Assembly (NCBI GenBank): GCA_003415625.1
Contig: PYIU01000010.1
Coordinates: 1,486,501 to 1,550,500, forward strand
Length of the DNA: 64,000 nucleotides
Direction of reading: 5' to 3'
Source: Aquanectria penicillioides
Taxonomy: Eukaryota > Ascomycota > Sordariomycetes > Hypocreales > Nectriaceae
Each line of letters starts with the position of its first letter. The stretch's first letter is position 1. The notes beneath the pieces are model-generated. The model saw nothing but the letters and a program-made list of their open reading frames with translations, did not search any database and was not told the origin of the DNA. This document shows positions 1 to 13,400 of this stretch, in pieces. The position numbers and the translations under genes are program-made.

Positions 1-2500
1 TTAATTAATCTATTATAGCACTATTACTATAGCTCTTTAATAATAAATAGTAACTTTAAATCCTTAAGCAATTTATTAGGACCTTAAGATATTATAAAAT
101 ATAATAAAATAATAATAATCTTATAACTAAAATATAACTACTATAAACCAATTCCCTTATATATAGGCACCTTAATACTATAAAGATAGATAGATACTTA
201 CCTATTAGCTGCTTAAAGCATCTCTAATAAATATAAGCCATTATATAGCAATATAAATAGATATAGTAAATGCTAATATATATAATTGCTTTTATATATA
301 ACTTATTTAGCACTAATGCATATCTTTGCTTTTATAGCTTTATATACTAACTATATATATAAAAAGATACAACCTAACTATAATAAAAGTACCTTTAAAA
401 GCCTTATACTACTATACTATAAGGCATTATAAAATATTATAAGGCATTCTTAAATAAATAGGTAAAAGCTATTAATATAGCCTTTAGCCTAACTTTAAAC
501 TAAATTTAAGCTTAATAAATACAATATAAATATAAATATTTAATATTATCTATATTATAGGCAAAAACCAATAGAATAAAATATTATAAGTATAAATAAA
601 ATATCTTATTTAATATTAAGTTATTAACTACTAAAAACTACTTATTGCCTTAACCCCCTTCCTTAAAAAAGAAAATTACCTTAAAATATACTATTATATA
701 ATTATATAACCTAATATAAGGCTGCTATAAATATATAATATTACCTTTAATGCATAAAGCTATAATGCATTTATTAACTTTAAATAGCCCTAAAGAATGC
801 AAAAGATATAATCCCTTAAGCACTATTAACTTTAACTTTATTAACTATACTATAACCTCTTTAAAAGCCTTTTATTCCCTATAATAGTAAGGCCTATTTA
901 ATTATGCTAAAGGCCTTAGCTTTAATATATCTATATAGTTTATTGTTTAAATATAGTAAATACCTACTTTTTACTTTAAAAAATAAGACTATTAGCTTAA
1001 AGGATTAGGCGCTAAGACTATTAGTATTATTAAAATTACCCCCTTACTATAGCTTATAACTATATTCTATAAATGCCTTTAAGCTACTAATAATTAAAAA
1101 AGAAGTTTAATAATAACCTTTTTTAGCTTAATTCTAAACCTTTATAGCTAAACTATAAGGGAAGAAGACTAAATAAAGTAGTAGTAAAATATAGATAGTA
1201 GAGTGCATTTATATAAATTAAAATAGAAAATTATAAATATTAATAGAGCTAAGAATAAAATTGAATAGATATATAACTATAAAATTGCATTAGTTTAAGT
1301 CTAAAAGCTCTTAATCTAACTGTATGCCCCCCCCCCCTTTATACTTCCTTTAAGTCCTTAATAATAATATAAAATATAGCATTTTAGCTAAAATAACTGC
1401 CTTTTAATTTAACTTCCCTATAATAAACCTTAATATAAGTTTTATTAGATCTATTATTAGCTTAGGCTAAGACCTTTTGCTAAAGAAGAAGCTTAGCAAT
1501 AAATTTTCTAATATTTAATTAAAATGCTATAGCTTTATTTAATTAGCCTTATATATTTAGCTAAAATTGCTAGAAAAAGAACTAAAGCCTAATTAATACC
1601 CCTTTTAAGTCTTTATATTCCTTTTAATTATTATTAATCTATATTAATACCTCTATAAATTAATAATAGATATAAAAGATATATACTTTAGACTAAATAT
1701 TATATACTATTATATTAATAGGGTTATTAGATTACTTAACTATAACCTTATAGTAAACCCACTAATAGATAAAGAAAACTATATCTTTATTATTATATTG
1801 GGCAACTAGTTCTTATTAAATAGGTCTACTATATTTACTATAAAGGCTATTAATAGCCCTATAATAATAGAGAAAACACTAAAGAAGGTCCTTACTACCT
1901 ACTTTAAGATAATAGTAAAGTTCTTATTGCCTTTTAAGCAAAAGGGCAAGGGATTAAGTAAACCAATTCTAACTATAGCTATAGTGCTAATTGAACTTAT
2001 TAATACAGTAGATATAGCACTACTAGCAATATTAATAAACCTAATAGTAGCATTATAATTACTATTAATGCCTTTAGTATTTTTATTGCTAGCTTTATCT
2101 ATAAAAAGGCTATTGCTAATAGCATTAAAATAGACCCCTTTTAAAAGGCTAAGGCAATTAAACTTTATTATAATAGAGATATTAACTAAAAGCTTCTTTA
2201 TAATACTTAATCTAAATATAAATAAAATAGACCTAATATATATCTAATAGCATAATAATACTAAGCTATAAAAATAAAACTTTCTACTATTAAATAAAAA
2301 CCTAAGGTATTATAGGATAAATAAGTCTACTATTAAATTAAAATATATTACTTAAATTATATTAGATATTAATTGTTATTATACTTCTCTATTCCTTTAG
2401 TTATTTACTTTAGTTATTTAATTAATTAATTTAATCTTTTTTCTTTATTTATTAATGCTTAATAATACTTTCTCTTTTTTATTATATATCCTGCCTCTAT
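1..2500. repeat. AT-rich RIP relic, unassigned
   Basis: Very AT-rich sequence dominated by TpA steps, with almost no CpG, as left by repeat-induced point mutation. No intact reading frame is present. On the plus strand about 1,760-2,057 reads as roughly 100 codons with a single TAG, which looks like a decayed mobile-element protein, but I recognise no domain. A C homopolymer sits near 1,326. No gene is supported here. Confidence 0.6.
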
Positions 2501-2630
2501 TCTATTCTGCGCCTAACTCTTATTCCTTAAGGCTGCCCTAGTGTGGAGTCTAATGCTTGCATTTAGCAAGGCCATTACTCTATATTTATTTACTAAAGCT
2601 TATTTTTAAATAGATTTAATTAATTTAAAT

Positions 2631-2698
2631 GCTCTTTAAAGAACTTATTCTAAAAGAGACCTATGCTCTTTAAAGAACTTGTTCTAAAAGAGACCTAT
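2631..2698. repeat. Tandem 34-bp duplication
   Basis: Two adjacent 34-bp units (2,631-2,664 and 2,665-2,698), each beginning gctctttaaagaactt and differing at one position. The first 17 bases of the second unit recur inverted at 5,444-5,460. Confidence 0.85.
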
Positions 2699-2720
2699 TT
2701 GGCGCTGGCTCCAACTACTC

Positions 2721-2830
2721 TACTCACCCCCCCCCCCCCCCCCCTCTCTCTCCCCCTTTGTGCGTGTGTGTGTGCGTGCGTGCGTTATTGTAAGGCTGCG
2801 GTTGGTCGGTCGGTCGGTCGGTTGGGTGGT
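2721..2830. repeat. GC-rich low-complexity island
   Basis: An island of higher GC inside AT-rich DNA: an 18-base C run (2,727-2,744), CT repeats, GT/GC alternation (about 2,761-2,782) and a four-fold GGTC repeat (about 2,803-2,824). A short reading frame over it is an artefact of the homopolymer. Confidence 0.85.
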
Positions 2831-2940
2831 TGTGGGCTGGGGTTGTGGGCTAGGGATGAAAAATTGCATGTAAGTCACGTAAATATTATGTGATAAAAAG
2901 CGTGAATATTACATGATTTTCACATGACTTTATGTAACCT

Positions 2941-3780
2941 AAAAAGTAGGTCTTTTTGCTTTTTTTTTAGTAATTTTCTTTATTATTATTTTTAAGCTAT
3001 CTTAAGGCTTTTTTATATTTAATCTTTTTATTAGTTATTTTATTAGCTATTTTATTAACTCTTTTATTAGCTATATTTAATGCTATTTTATTTATTGTAT
3101 TTTTAGCTTTTTTATTAGCTATTTTACTAGCTATATTATTAGCTATTTTATTAGCTATTTTACTTACTATTTTATTTATTGTATTTTTAGCTATATATTA
3201 GCTATTTTATTAGCTTCTTTATTAGCTACTTTATTAACTATTTTATTAGCTATTTTATTAGCTTCTTTATTAGCTATTTTATTAGCTATTTTATTAGCTA
3301 TTTTACTTGCTATTTTATTAGCTACTTTATTAGCTATATTTAATGCTATTTTATCTATTGTATTTTTAGCTACTATATTAGCTATTTTACTATCTATTAT
3401 ATTAGCTATTTTACTAGCTATTTTATTAGCTACTTTATTAGCTATATTTAATGCTATTTTATTTATTGTATTTTTAGCTATTATATTAGCTATTTTATTA
3501 GCTATTTTATTTACTATTTTATTTATTGTATTTTTAGCTATTTTATTAGCTATTTTACTTACTATTTTATTAGCTACTTTATTTGCTATATTTAATGCTA
3601 TTTTATTTACTAGTATATTAGCTAGTATATTTACTATTTTATTTGCTATTATATTAACTATTATTTTTACTATTATATTAGCTATTATATTAAGACTTAT
3701 ATTAGCTATTATATTTATTTTTTTACTATTTTACTATTTAACTATTTAACTATTTTACTATTTTACTATTTTATTATTTA
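2941..3780. repeat. 12-bp minisatellite array
   Basis: Degenerate tandem array of about 12-bp units with consensus tattttattagc, with many one- or two-base variants and interspersed longer units. It runs for roughly 800 bp and is followed by a TA dinucleotide tract and a 16-base G run at 3,841-3,856. No coding signal. Confidence 0.8.
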
Positions 3781-3795
3781 AAGTAAATATATTAA

Positions 3796-3828
<33 letters not shown>

Positions 3829-3856
3829 CCTATTTTTAAAGGGGGGGGGGGGGGGG

Positions 3857-5147
3857 AGAAATTAAAATCCTTTAGTATATTATTATTTATTTAAGATATT
3901 TATTATTTAATTTAAATACTTTATAGAATTTATTCATTTTATTAAACTTTTTTAATATATATTATATTTTATAATACTATTTATATAATATTGAATTTTC
4001 TATTATAGTATTTAATATATAGTCTATTTAATTCTATATATTATATATAATATAAGGCTTATATTAGGTATTATATTATATAAATAGCTATATATAAAGG
4101 ATTTTAGATATACTATTAAAAATATAAAAAGCAATATATATATAATCTTTTAAAATTTATTTATTTATTTTAATATATATATATATTTTATATATATCTT
4201 TATTGTATATATATATTTATTTATATATATTTTTATTTTATATATATATCTATTATATATATATTTCTATTTTATAATAGAATATACTTAAATACTATAT
4301 ATTTAATTAAAAACTTAAAAGTCTATTATATATTTATATATTTAATATAGTATTATATAAATAATACTATTTAATTAATATATTTATTAATTAAAATCTA
4401 TATTTATTTCCTTTATAGTATATATATATATATATATATATATTATAAAATATATATTAAAATACTTAAATATATTTAAATATATATATATAATTAAAAA
4501 TAATTTAAATAATAACTTTTAAATATATATAAATATTATATTTATTCTATATATATATTTTAAAGTTTATTATTACTTTATTTAAATTATAAAAGCTATA
4601 ACTATTATATAATAATAAATAGTATAATATATTTATTTATTAATATTTTAAATATTTAAAAAATAAATAATATTTTTATATTATATAAATACAAATATAA
4701 TAATATTTATATAAAAACTCTTTAATATTATAATAAACTTAATATATATTTTTTAAATTAATATTAAATTAAATTTTTATTTAATTAAAAAAGAATAATA
4801 ATTTATAATAAAATTAATATTTTAAATAATATAAAGTTTTTATAAATCTTTATATAATTTATTAAATCTTAAAATTTAAATAATTACTCTTTAAGTTATA
4901 TATAATAGTATTTTTAAAATACTTTTATTATTTTAATATATATATATATATATATAAATATTACTTTAAGATTTAGTTAAATATATATTAAATACTTAAT
5001 TTATTATATATATATATATATATATATATTTATTAATCTATTTTTATATATATTAATTTAAATATTAATACTATAATAAAATATAAAGTATTAAAGATTT
5101 TTAAATTAAAATTTTAAAATTAAATCTATTATATTTATTAAATTTAT
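3857..5147. repeat. AT-rich, no gene seen
   Basis: Sequence of almost pure A and T with many ta and tatata tracts. I see no gene, no repeat unit longer than a dinucleotide and no recognisable transposon motif. Confidence 0.6.
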
Positions 5148-5373
5148 TAAATCTATTAAATCTATTAAATCTATTAAATCTATTAAATCTATTAAATCTA
5201 TTAAATCTATTAAATCTATTAAATCTATTAAATCTATTAAATCTATTAAATCTATTAAATCTATTAAATCTATTAAATCTATTAAATCTATTAAATCTAT
5301 TAAATCTATTAAATCTATTAAATCTATTAAATCTATTAAATCTATTAAATCTATTAAATCTATTAAATCTATT
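5148..5373. repeat. 9-bp tandem array (aaatctatt)n
   Basis: About 25 nearly perfect copies of aaatctatt. The unit length is a multiple of three, so the minus strand stays open and reads as a monotonous Ile-Asp-Leu repeat; this is a by-product of the array, not a protein. Near the right edge are shorter repeats built on cttttaaat. Confidence 0.9.
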
Positions 5374-7170
5374 CTTTCTTTTAAATTTAATTTTTCTTTT
5401 AAATTTAATCCCTCTTTTAAATCCATTTTAAATCCCTTTAAAGCAAGTTCTTTAAAGAGCTGTAGAAACGTATAAAAAGCCGGCAGCTTGCTGCAAGCGA
5501 TTTATACATCTCCTCCTATCTTAATACTTAAAGGTTTTTAAAAGGTTCTATTTTATAGTAGCTTAATTATTGCCTTTTAATAAGTTTATAATATCTTAAA
5601 ATACTTTAAAGGTTATATAGTATATAAAAGCTTTACTTTTTATACTATTTATAATTCTTTAGCTAGTTATAAATCTATTATATAATTTAAGGAAATATAT
5701 AATATTCTTTTTATTAAAAATTATATTAAGCAATTAAATAAAAGTAATAGTTACTTTTATTATTTTAGCTAATATATTTAATTTATTTTTTTTAAAAATA
5801 TTAATATTAATAGTATTAATTAACTTAAAAAAAATAATTAAAGATTATTAATTATATTAATTCCCTTTACTTTTAATAAAGCTTAAAGGGTTTAATTGCA
5901 TTTAATTAAATATTCCCTTTATTTTTTTATTTAAGGGCATTAATACATTATAGTTATTAAAATTCTTATAATAAGTGTTTTAGTATATATATATAAAGGA
6001 GTATAGACTAGCTGCCTAACTTTTAAAGTTATAAATTGCAATAAAATAATATATATATATAATAAAAGAATAAAATAATAAAATAAATTAAAATATATAC
6101 TAAAATAATTAAAAAAAGTAAAGAAAAAAAATAATAGTATTATATTTAATAAGGCTTTATTTTAATAAATTTAAACTAGCTTTTTAAAGTTAATAATAAT
6201 AAATAAAGTAGCTAATTAAAATAATAATAAGTATATATATATACCCTTTAGCTAAAGTTTAAAAACTAATAAAAATAATAAAAAGAATAAAAATTTCCTA
6301 TTCCCTATAATTAATTAAAAGTTAAGTAATCTTTTTCTTTCTCTTCTTTTTTCTTTTTTAGTCTATAAATTAAGCTTTTAGCAGTCTTAAGTATACTTTA
6401 ATATTTAAAAGTATTTAATTAAATATTTATATATTATTTATACTATTATTTTACTTTATATACCTTTATACTAATATATTAGCACTATATTAAATTATTG
6501 AATTTTTCTATATATTTACCTTAATTATAGTAATAGGTTTTCTTTTTTTAAAATATAAACTTATATTAATATCTTTATTTACCTTTAGTATTATTTTTAA
6601 TTTTAGTACCCTTTATTTTTATAAAAGTAATAGATTTTTTAGTATTTAGGAATTCCTAAATCTTTATAATTAATTATTTACTACTTCTTTAGGTTTTGAA
6701 TAATAGCTTAAAAGTATTATTAAAAAGTTTAATTAAATACTTTAATATCTTTTTAAATAACTTAAAGGCTTCTCTTTATTATAATCTTTAAATATATTAA
6801 TAAATAGAAATATTAGCTAAAATATATACTCTATTCAAAAGGGTATAGAATAAGTAAGTTTAATTAAAGACTAAATAGCCTTTTTAAGTAGCTATAAATA
6901 ACTTAAAAGAGTATTAAAGCATTTAATTAAATGCTTTAGAGTATCCCTTAAAGAAAAGAAAGAAAGAAAATAAAGCAAAAAGTTATAAATAAAGTAATAT
7001 TATAAAAGGCTGCATTAAGACTTTAATAGAGTTTAAATATAAGGAATTTAAAATTTTAAAAATAAAAATTAATTAAAGAAAACTGCCTATTTATTTCCTA
7101 TATCTTTAAGGTCCCTTTTATCTTTCTAACTAACCTAATAATAGATTAATCTATATTACCTTAAACCTTA
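5374..7170. repeat. AT-rich RIP relic, unassigned
   Basis: RIP-type AT-rich sequence. A small GC-richer patch at about 5,460-5,515 contains a near-palindrome around gcagcttgctgc. No coding region or assignable transposon motif seen. Confidence 0.5.
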
Positions 7171-7823
7171 ACTTACTATCTTTAAGCAGCTTTAGCCCCC
7201 TTAACTAAAAAAGGCAATATAGCCACTAAGCTCTTAAAAGCTATAGCTATACAATTAATTCTATTAATTAGCTTATAAAGCTAATTAATACTAAAACCTA
7301 TAGTTAAAACTATAGGTATAGCTTAAAAGTACACTTAAGTTACCTTCCTTTTAGCTTAAATAGCCTTAGCCCCTAACCGCTAAAGCTCTTCTATTTAATA
7401 AACTATATTAGCAATAAACCTAAATTAAAATTAAAAAGTATTTATTATAGCTATTCCCTTCTATAAAGCTACTATTAGTATTTAAGCATTAGCCTCTATT
7501 AAATATAATAATAGCTTATATAGCTTATATATATAGGCATAAGCAATATAGCCGCTAGCTTTAGTATTTATTGCTATTAGCTACCTAAAGTTATAATAAA
7601 GGGATATAATTTATTAGTTTAGTTTTAATATAGACCTTTCTTTCTATTTCTTACTATCTGCATAATATATATAGAGTAAGGTAAATCCTATACTGCCCTT
7701 AAGGATAGCTTAGTACCCTTTGCTTTAGTGTAGCTAGCTTAATATTTTAGCATTTATATAAGCATTAATATAGAAACTATAATAGGCCTATAGTATATAT
7801 AAACTATTATAGTTATAATTATA

Positions 7824-7856
<33 letters not shown>

Positions 7857-8430
7857 GCTATTATTATTATTATTATTATTATTATAATTATTATTTTTAG
7901 CTATATATAATTAATATAAAATAGCAATAAAAGCAATAATTAGCGCTTATATAAATTAAATATTTTATATAAATAATATATTAATAAAGTATATACTTAA
8001 AGGCAATAGAAAGCTTTTATAGAGATATATAAAAAAGGAAAAAAAAAGGGAATTAAGTATATTTATAAAGATTAAAAAATAATAATAATAGTACTTAAAT
8101 AGCTAGCAATTAGCTAGCTGCTAGCTAGTATTAAATTAGTGCCTTACTCTTTATAATAGGCCTATAATATAGATAATTTAGGCCTATTATAGGCCTTACT
8201 TTTATTTTGCTTATTAATTTTATAATTAAGTAAATAGAATATTTTAATAATAGTATTAAATTAACTTTTAATTTAATGCCTTTTTATAAAGGATTTATAA
8301 TAGGCTTAATATTATATTAAATAAAGGTTTTTACTTTATTAATATAGTTTTTTTTTTATTTATATAGTATAGAAGTACTATTTATTTTATAGGTCTATAA
8401 AGTATTAATAAATAAATAAATAAAATAAAG
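7171..8430 (+). mobile_element. 5'-truncated LINE copy (3' part)
   Basis: Plus-strand copy of the 3' part of the LINE at 16,027-22,661. It starts near the shared tagcccccttaa tract, keeps the internal (att)n microsatellite (about 7,825-7,885) and ends in the family 3' terminus (about 8,318-8,415) followed by an (aata)n tail. Loss of the 5' side is usual for target-primed LINE insertion. The left boundary is approximate and no target duplication was found. Confidence 0.7.
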
Positions 8431-10041
8431 AAAATAAGCCTTTATTATATTTAAATATATTTATTTATAATAAATAAAAATAATAATAATAATATAATAA
8501 AATTCTATTATAATTTTAAAGCTATATATAAAATTAATAATATATTAAAAAGAAAATACACTTAAAAATGCTATTTTAAAGTATTAAAATAGACTTTAAA
8601 CTTTAAAATTATTTAATAAAATTAAATTATTAATTAAAAATAGTCTATAAAGATTATAATTATAAGGAATATTGCTAAAGCTTTATACTTAAATATATAG
8701 TTTATAGATTTAAAATAATACTTTAAAAGTTACTTTTAAATATTTCTTTAAATTACTAAAGTATAATATAAAGATATTATTAAGGAAAGTACTTATATAT
8801 TAGCTACTTTTACTTTAAGTTTTAAATATAAAATTAAAAAAAAAAGAAGATTAAAGAAAAGTAAAATAAAGCTTTAATATAAAAAGGGAACTTTAGATTA
8901 ATATTTTAAGGCTTAAAACTATTTTTTAAAAAGCATTTTTATTTAAAGAGCTTATAATTTAAATAATTTAAATTAAAAAAACAAAAATAAACTCTAAAGG
9001 AAAATAATTATTGCATTTTATATAGGAAATTATACTTTAATGCTAATACTTAAAAGTATTAAGTTATATTTTCTAAAAATATACTTAAGTAAATAAAAAG
9101 GCAAAAGTAAATAAATAAAAAATAAAAAATATAATTAAAAGATTAAATTAAAGTTTAAAAACTATATAAAAAGCTTAAAAAGTAAACTATATAATTAATT
9201 AAGGATTTAAATTAATAATTAATATTATAAATTTAAATTTTAAATTTTATAGCTATTTTCTTTATTTTATATAGTAAATACCTATTATAAATCTTAATTA
9301 TATTTAATTTAAAGATAATACTATATATTTTTAATAATTAAAAGAAATTTAAAAATCTTAAATTAACTTTATTTAATAAAGTTATCTTTATTAAATTAAA
9401 AAACCTTTTAATTTTAAGATATAATGATATAAAAATTAAAGTTTAAAATCTATAAAGTAAAGCTTATTTTTTTATTTTAAGGTATATTGCTTACTGCCTA
9501 TAAATTAAAATAAATTTAATTTTATTAAAAAGACTTTATTAATATAGTTATTAATACAATTAAAGAAATAAAGATAATATTTTTAAATATAAAAGTAAAT
9601 AAGCTTTATATAAATTAAAGATTGTTTATAATTAATATATTTTAGATTATAAGCCTATTACCTAAAAATAAAGCTTATTTATAATAAATAAACCTTATTA
9701 TAACTTATAGATATTAAAATATTTATAATAAATAAAAGCTATAAAATAGTACTATTAATTAAATTATTTAAGACTTAAAGTATTAAAATACTTAATTAAC
9801 TTTATTATTAATATAAAGATTAAAGGCCTAATAATAGTTAAATATAATACTTATAGATTAAGTAAAATAAAATACTAAAAGCATTATAAACTATAAATAT
9901 TAAGCTTAATTTTTAAAAAATAAGTTTCTTTAGACTTTTATAACTTTTAATTTAATATAATAAACCTTTCTTTATATACTATTATAATAGACTATATATT
10001 AAGAATATATTAAAACTATTACTTTAAAAATTAAAAAGAAA
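8431..10041. repeat. Older RIP relic left of Gypsy
   Basis: AT-rich relic lying outside the Gypsy LTR. By the target duplication it must originally have joined the sequence starting at 26,110, so this stretch and 26,115-27,829 probably belong to one older element. I could not assign the family. No gene. Confidence 0.45.
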
Positions 10042-10472
10042 TATAATAACTAAATCACTTACTTATATATTATATTAATAGGGGTAATCTAAAGTAAATC
10101 ATTTATATTAGCAATAAACTAATAGCATTAATCTTTTAAGCAATTAGCCTTACCTTAAGGGATAAGTCCTCTATTATATTTAATAATATATTATTAATAT
10201 AGGCATTTTAATACTAAGAAAGTAATTAAATTATATTAAAAGCTAATAATCTATTGCTTTAAAGTAAATAGCTTATTGTATCTATATAGTATATAGATTA
10301 CTATAGATTATTAGGTGATTTTAGGTAATCTATACTTTAGGATTGCTATAATTTATATAGTAATTTTAAGTAATCCTATTTAATTGGCTTATATATTAAA
10401 TATAGGGTAGATAGATTTTTATTTAATCTTTATATAATGTAGTTTTTTATTTGGTTATATTAGGATGTAATA
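10042..10472 (-). repeat. 3' LTR of the Gypsy element
   Basis: 431 bp, aligning along its whole length with 25,679-26,109 and differing mainly by C/T and G/A changes. Both ends read TA rather than TG..CA, as expected if RIP hit both. Flanked on the left by agaaa. Confidence 0.85.
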
Positions 10473-13400
10473 TAATGTTTCCTTTTTGTTAGTTTTTATC
10501 CTTTAGACCTTATAAAAAACTGCCTATTTTTATCTATTAGGTATATAATTTAAACCTGCAATAAATTCTTTTATATAAAATGCTAATATAATATTAGATT
10601 GCATTTTTAAATATACTTTATTTAAGACTTATTAAAGATCCTTATTGGCTGATTATATTGCCTTTATAGGTATTGAAACTATACTATATATTTATTATTA
10701 TAAAAACAAAAAGCTTTATAAAATAGTGGATAGTAAGTCTTTTTATTATAGTAAATATATAGCTTATAGCTATAGTTATAATGGCTTAAGTGTTATAGGC
10801 CTTTATAAGTTCTTTTCTTTCTTTTTATTATTTTCTTTATTGATCTTTCTTTAGTTTTAAAAAACCTAAAGGCCTAGAAATGGATTGAGAGGGATATTAA
10901 GTAGGCTAAGAGTAAACTTAATTAAACTATAGCTTGTCTTACTTATCTTTATTTTTAGTATAACTCTTTTTATTTTAAGGGTGCTAAGTTCTTTTTTTAT
11001 AGTATTTTAAAGGTTAATAAGGAAGATAAAGTATTATTATTTAAGGATCCCTTACTCTTATAATAGCAATTAGTAGAGTTACTTTAGGAAATTGCTATAA
11101 ATATTATTAATTAGTTTGCAATTTTTTCTTTTATTAGTAATACTCTTTTAGCTTTTATTAAGTATCTATAAGGTATTTTAGTAGTTCTTATAAATTTTTA
11201 GTATTATTATAGTTCTACTATTTAATAAGGTACTCTATTTTATTATTTTCTTATTATAAATTAAGGATTTTCTTTATAATCTATTTTTCTTTTAGTCTAT
11301 TTACCTTTACTTTATATAGTTATTATTCTATTTATACTATAATGGTGTTTATTATAGGTTTAAGTAGTAATATATAGAAAATAAAGTGTATTTTAACTTT
11401 AGCTAGTAGTTTTAGTTTATAGTTATTTTCTAAGATTTTCTTTAAAATTTTATAGGGTCTAATATACTTATAGTTTAATTTTTTATTTAGTTGCTTTATA
11501 TTAATATTTTTTATAGCTAATAAAACTATTTCTTCTTCCTTAAAGGATAGTCCCTTTATTCTTTTAGGGTTATAGTATTTTTTTATTTAATTTCTTATAA
11601 AGGAAAGTTCTATTTTTATTTCTTTATAAAGGTTCTTTATTTTATTTACTTTTAGAATTGCTTTTAGGTTTATTGGTCTATTTTAAGGTATATAGTATAG
11701 ATTAAGTATAAAGCTATAATTTATAAATATTAATATAAAACTAATGCTTTTATTAACTATAGTATTATAGAAGAATTGCATTATAGGCAATAGTTTAATT
11801 TAACTATTTTACTTATAGTTAATAAAATACTTTAGATACTATTTTAAAATTTAATTTATTTATTCTATTTAACTATTTACTTAAAGTCTAAATGCTATAA
11901 TTATTTAATAGTTTAGCTTAAGTTATATTATTAGGCATTACTAAAATTTTAAGAAGAATAGTATTTCTCTATCTATTAAAATTTTATATAGTAGTTTATA
12001 TTAATTAAATATATATTTTATAAAGAGATATATAAATCCTTTTGTATCTATTGCTTCTTTATAGGGTATAAAGTAGAAATATTTTATAAATCTATTTATA
12101 ATAATAAAAATGCTATTATAAAGCTATTTAATAGCTTTATCTTTTAATAAAGATAATTTAGTAATAAAGTCTATTATTATAGATTCCTATAGTTATTCTA
12201 TAATTAATAATAGTTATAGTTCTTTATATAGCTTATAGTGCCTTAACTATATTATTTAGTAAGTAATGCAAGATTTTATTACTTTTATAATTTTCTTTTT
12301 TATTTTATTAAATATATAGTTTTGCTTTATTCTTTATAGTATTTTTATAACTCTTTAGTGTTTATATAATAAATAAGAATATATATTATATATTAGGGAT
12401 TCTTATAATTCTTTTAATACTTATAATTATTTAATTTATTTATCTTTTATAAGTAAATTATTATACTTTTTAATTTATTACTATATAGCTATTAGGTTTA
12501 TTTTAAGCTAATATAATATTGCTATTTCCCTTTACTGCTTATTTTTGCATTTTATATAGTTTTATATAGCTATTTCTACTTTCTATTTTAAATAAAGTGC
12601 TTTATATTTTTTGCTTAATTCTTTAAGAATTGTTTTATAGTTTTTTTTATAGTTAGATTCTTTATATTTCTTTAGCGCTATATATTATATGCTTTTCTTT
12701 AAAATATAGGTTTTCTTTTTAAACTTTAATAATCCTTTTGTATTAAATATATTAGTTTTATATATTTTTAGCTATACTGCTAATTCTATTTAAATTATTT
12801 ATAGATATTATAGTGGGATTTTTAAGGTCTATATTGCAGCTACTTATTATTATTATAGGTATCCTTTTTTAGTGAATTCTAATAGCTAGTCTTTAAATTT
12901 AATTTTTTCTTTTAGGTTAAGTTGCCTACTAATAGTATTTACTTCTTTATTTTTGCTTTCTTTTTAATAAATAATAATATAGTTAAATTCTATTATATAT
13001 TTAATATAGTGGATTTATTTATTATTTAATTACTATATTATTGCAAAATAAGCAATATTTTTATAGTTAATATAGACATTAACCTTATATTATTCTTCTA
13101 TTAAATAGTATTTAAATTCTTTAAATGCATTAAATATTATAAAGAATTCTTTATTATATATAGGGTAGTTTAACTTTAGTCTATATAGCTTATAAAAGTA
13201 AAATGCAATAGGGTAAAGTATATTATTTTTATTTTATTATTTTAATTAAGCTTTTATTATATAGTTTAAAGTATTTATTTTAAGCTTTATTTCTTTATTT
13301 AGGTTAAATATTATAAATACTAATTCTAAAAGAATTATATTTTTAATATTATTAAATGCCTTTTGCATTTCTTTTATCTATATAAATTCCTTTCCTTTTT

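Noticed and set aside
2663..2893. 76-codon frame with a proline run and cysteines
   Set aside because: Runs through an 18-base C homopolymer and GT/GGTC microsatellites; low complexity, not a gene.
5148..5373. Regular repeats resembling a CRISPR array
   Set aside because: Contiguous tandem units without spacers, in a eukaryotic genome.
5106..5426. 106-codon minus-strand frame of Ile-Asp-Leu repeats
   Set aside because: Product of the 9-bp tandem array, whose unit length is a multiple of three; no start context or domain.
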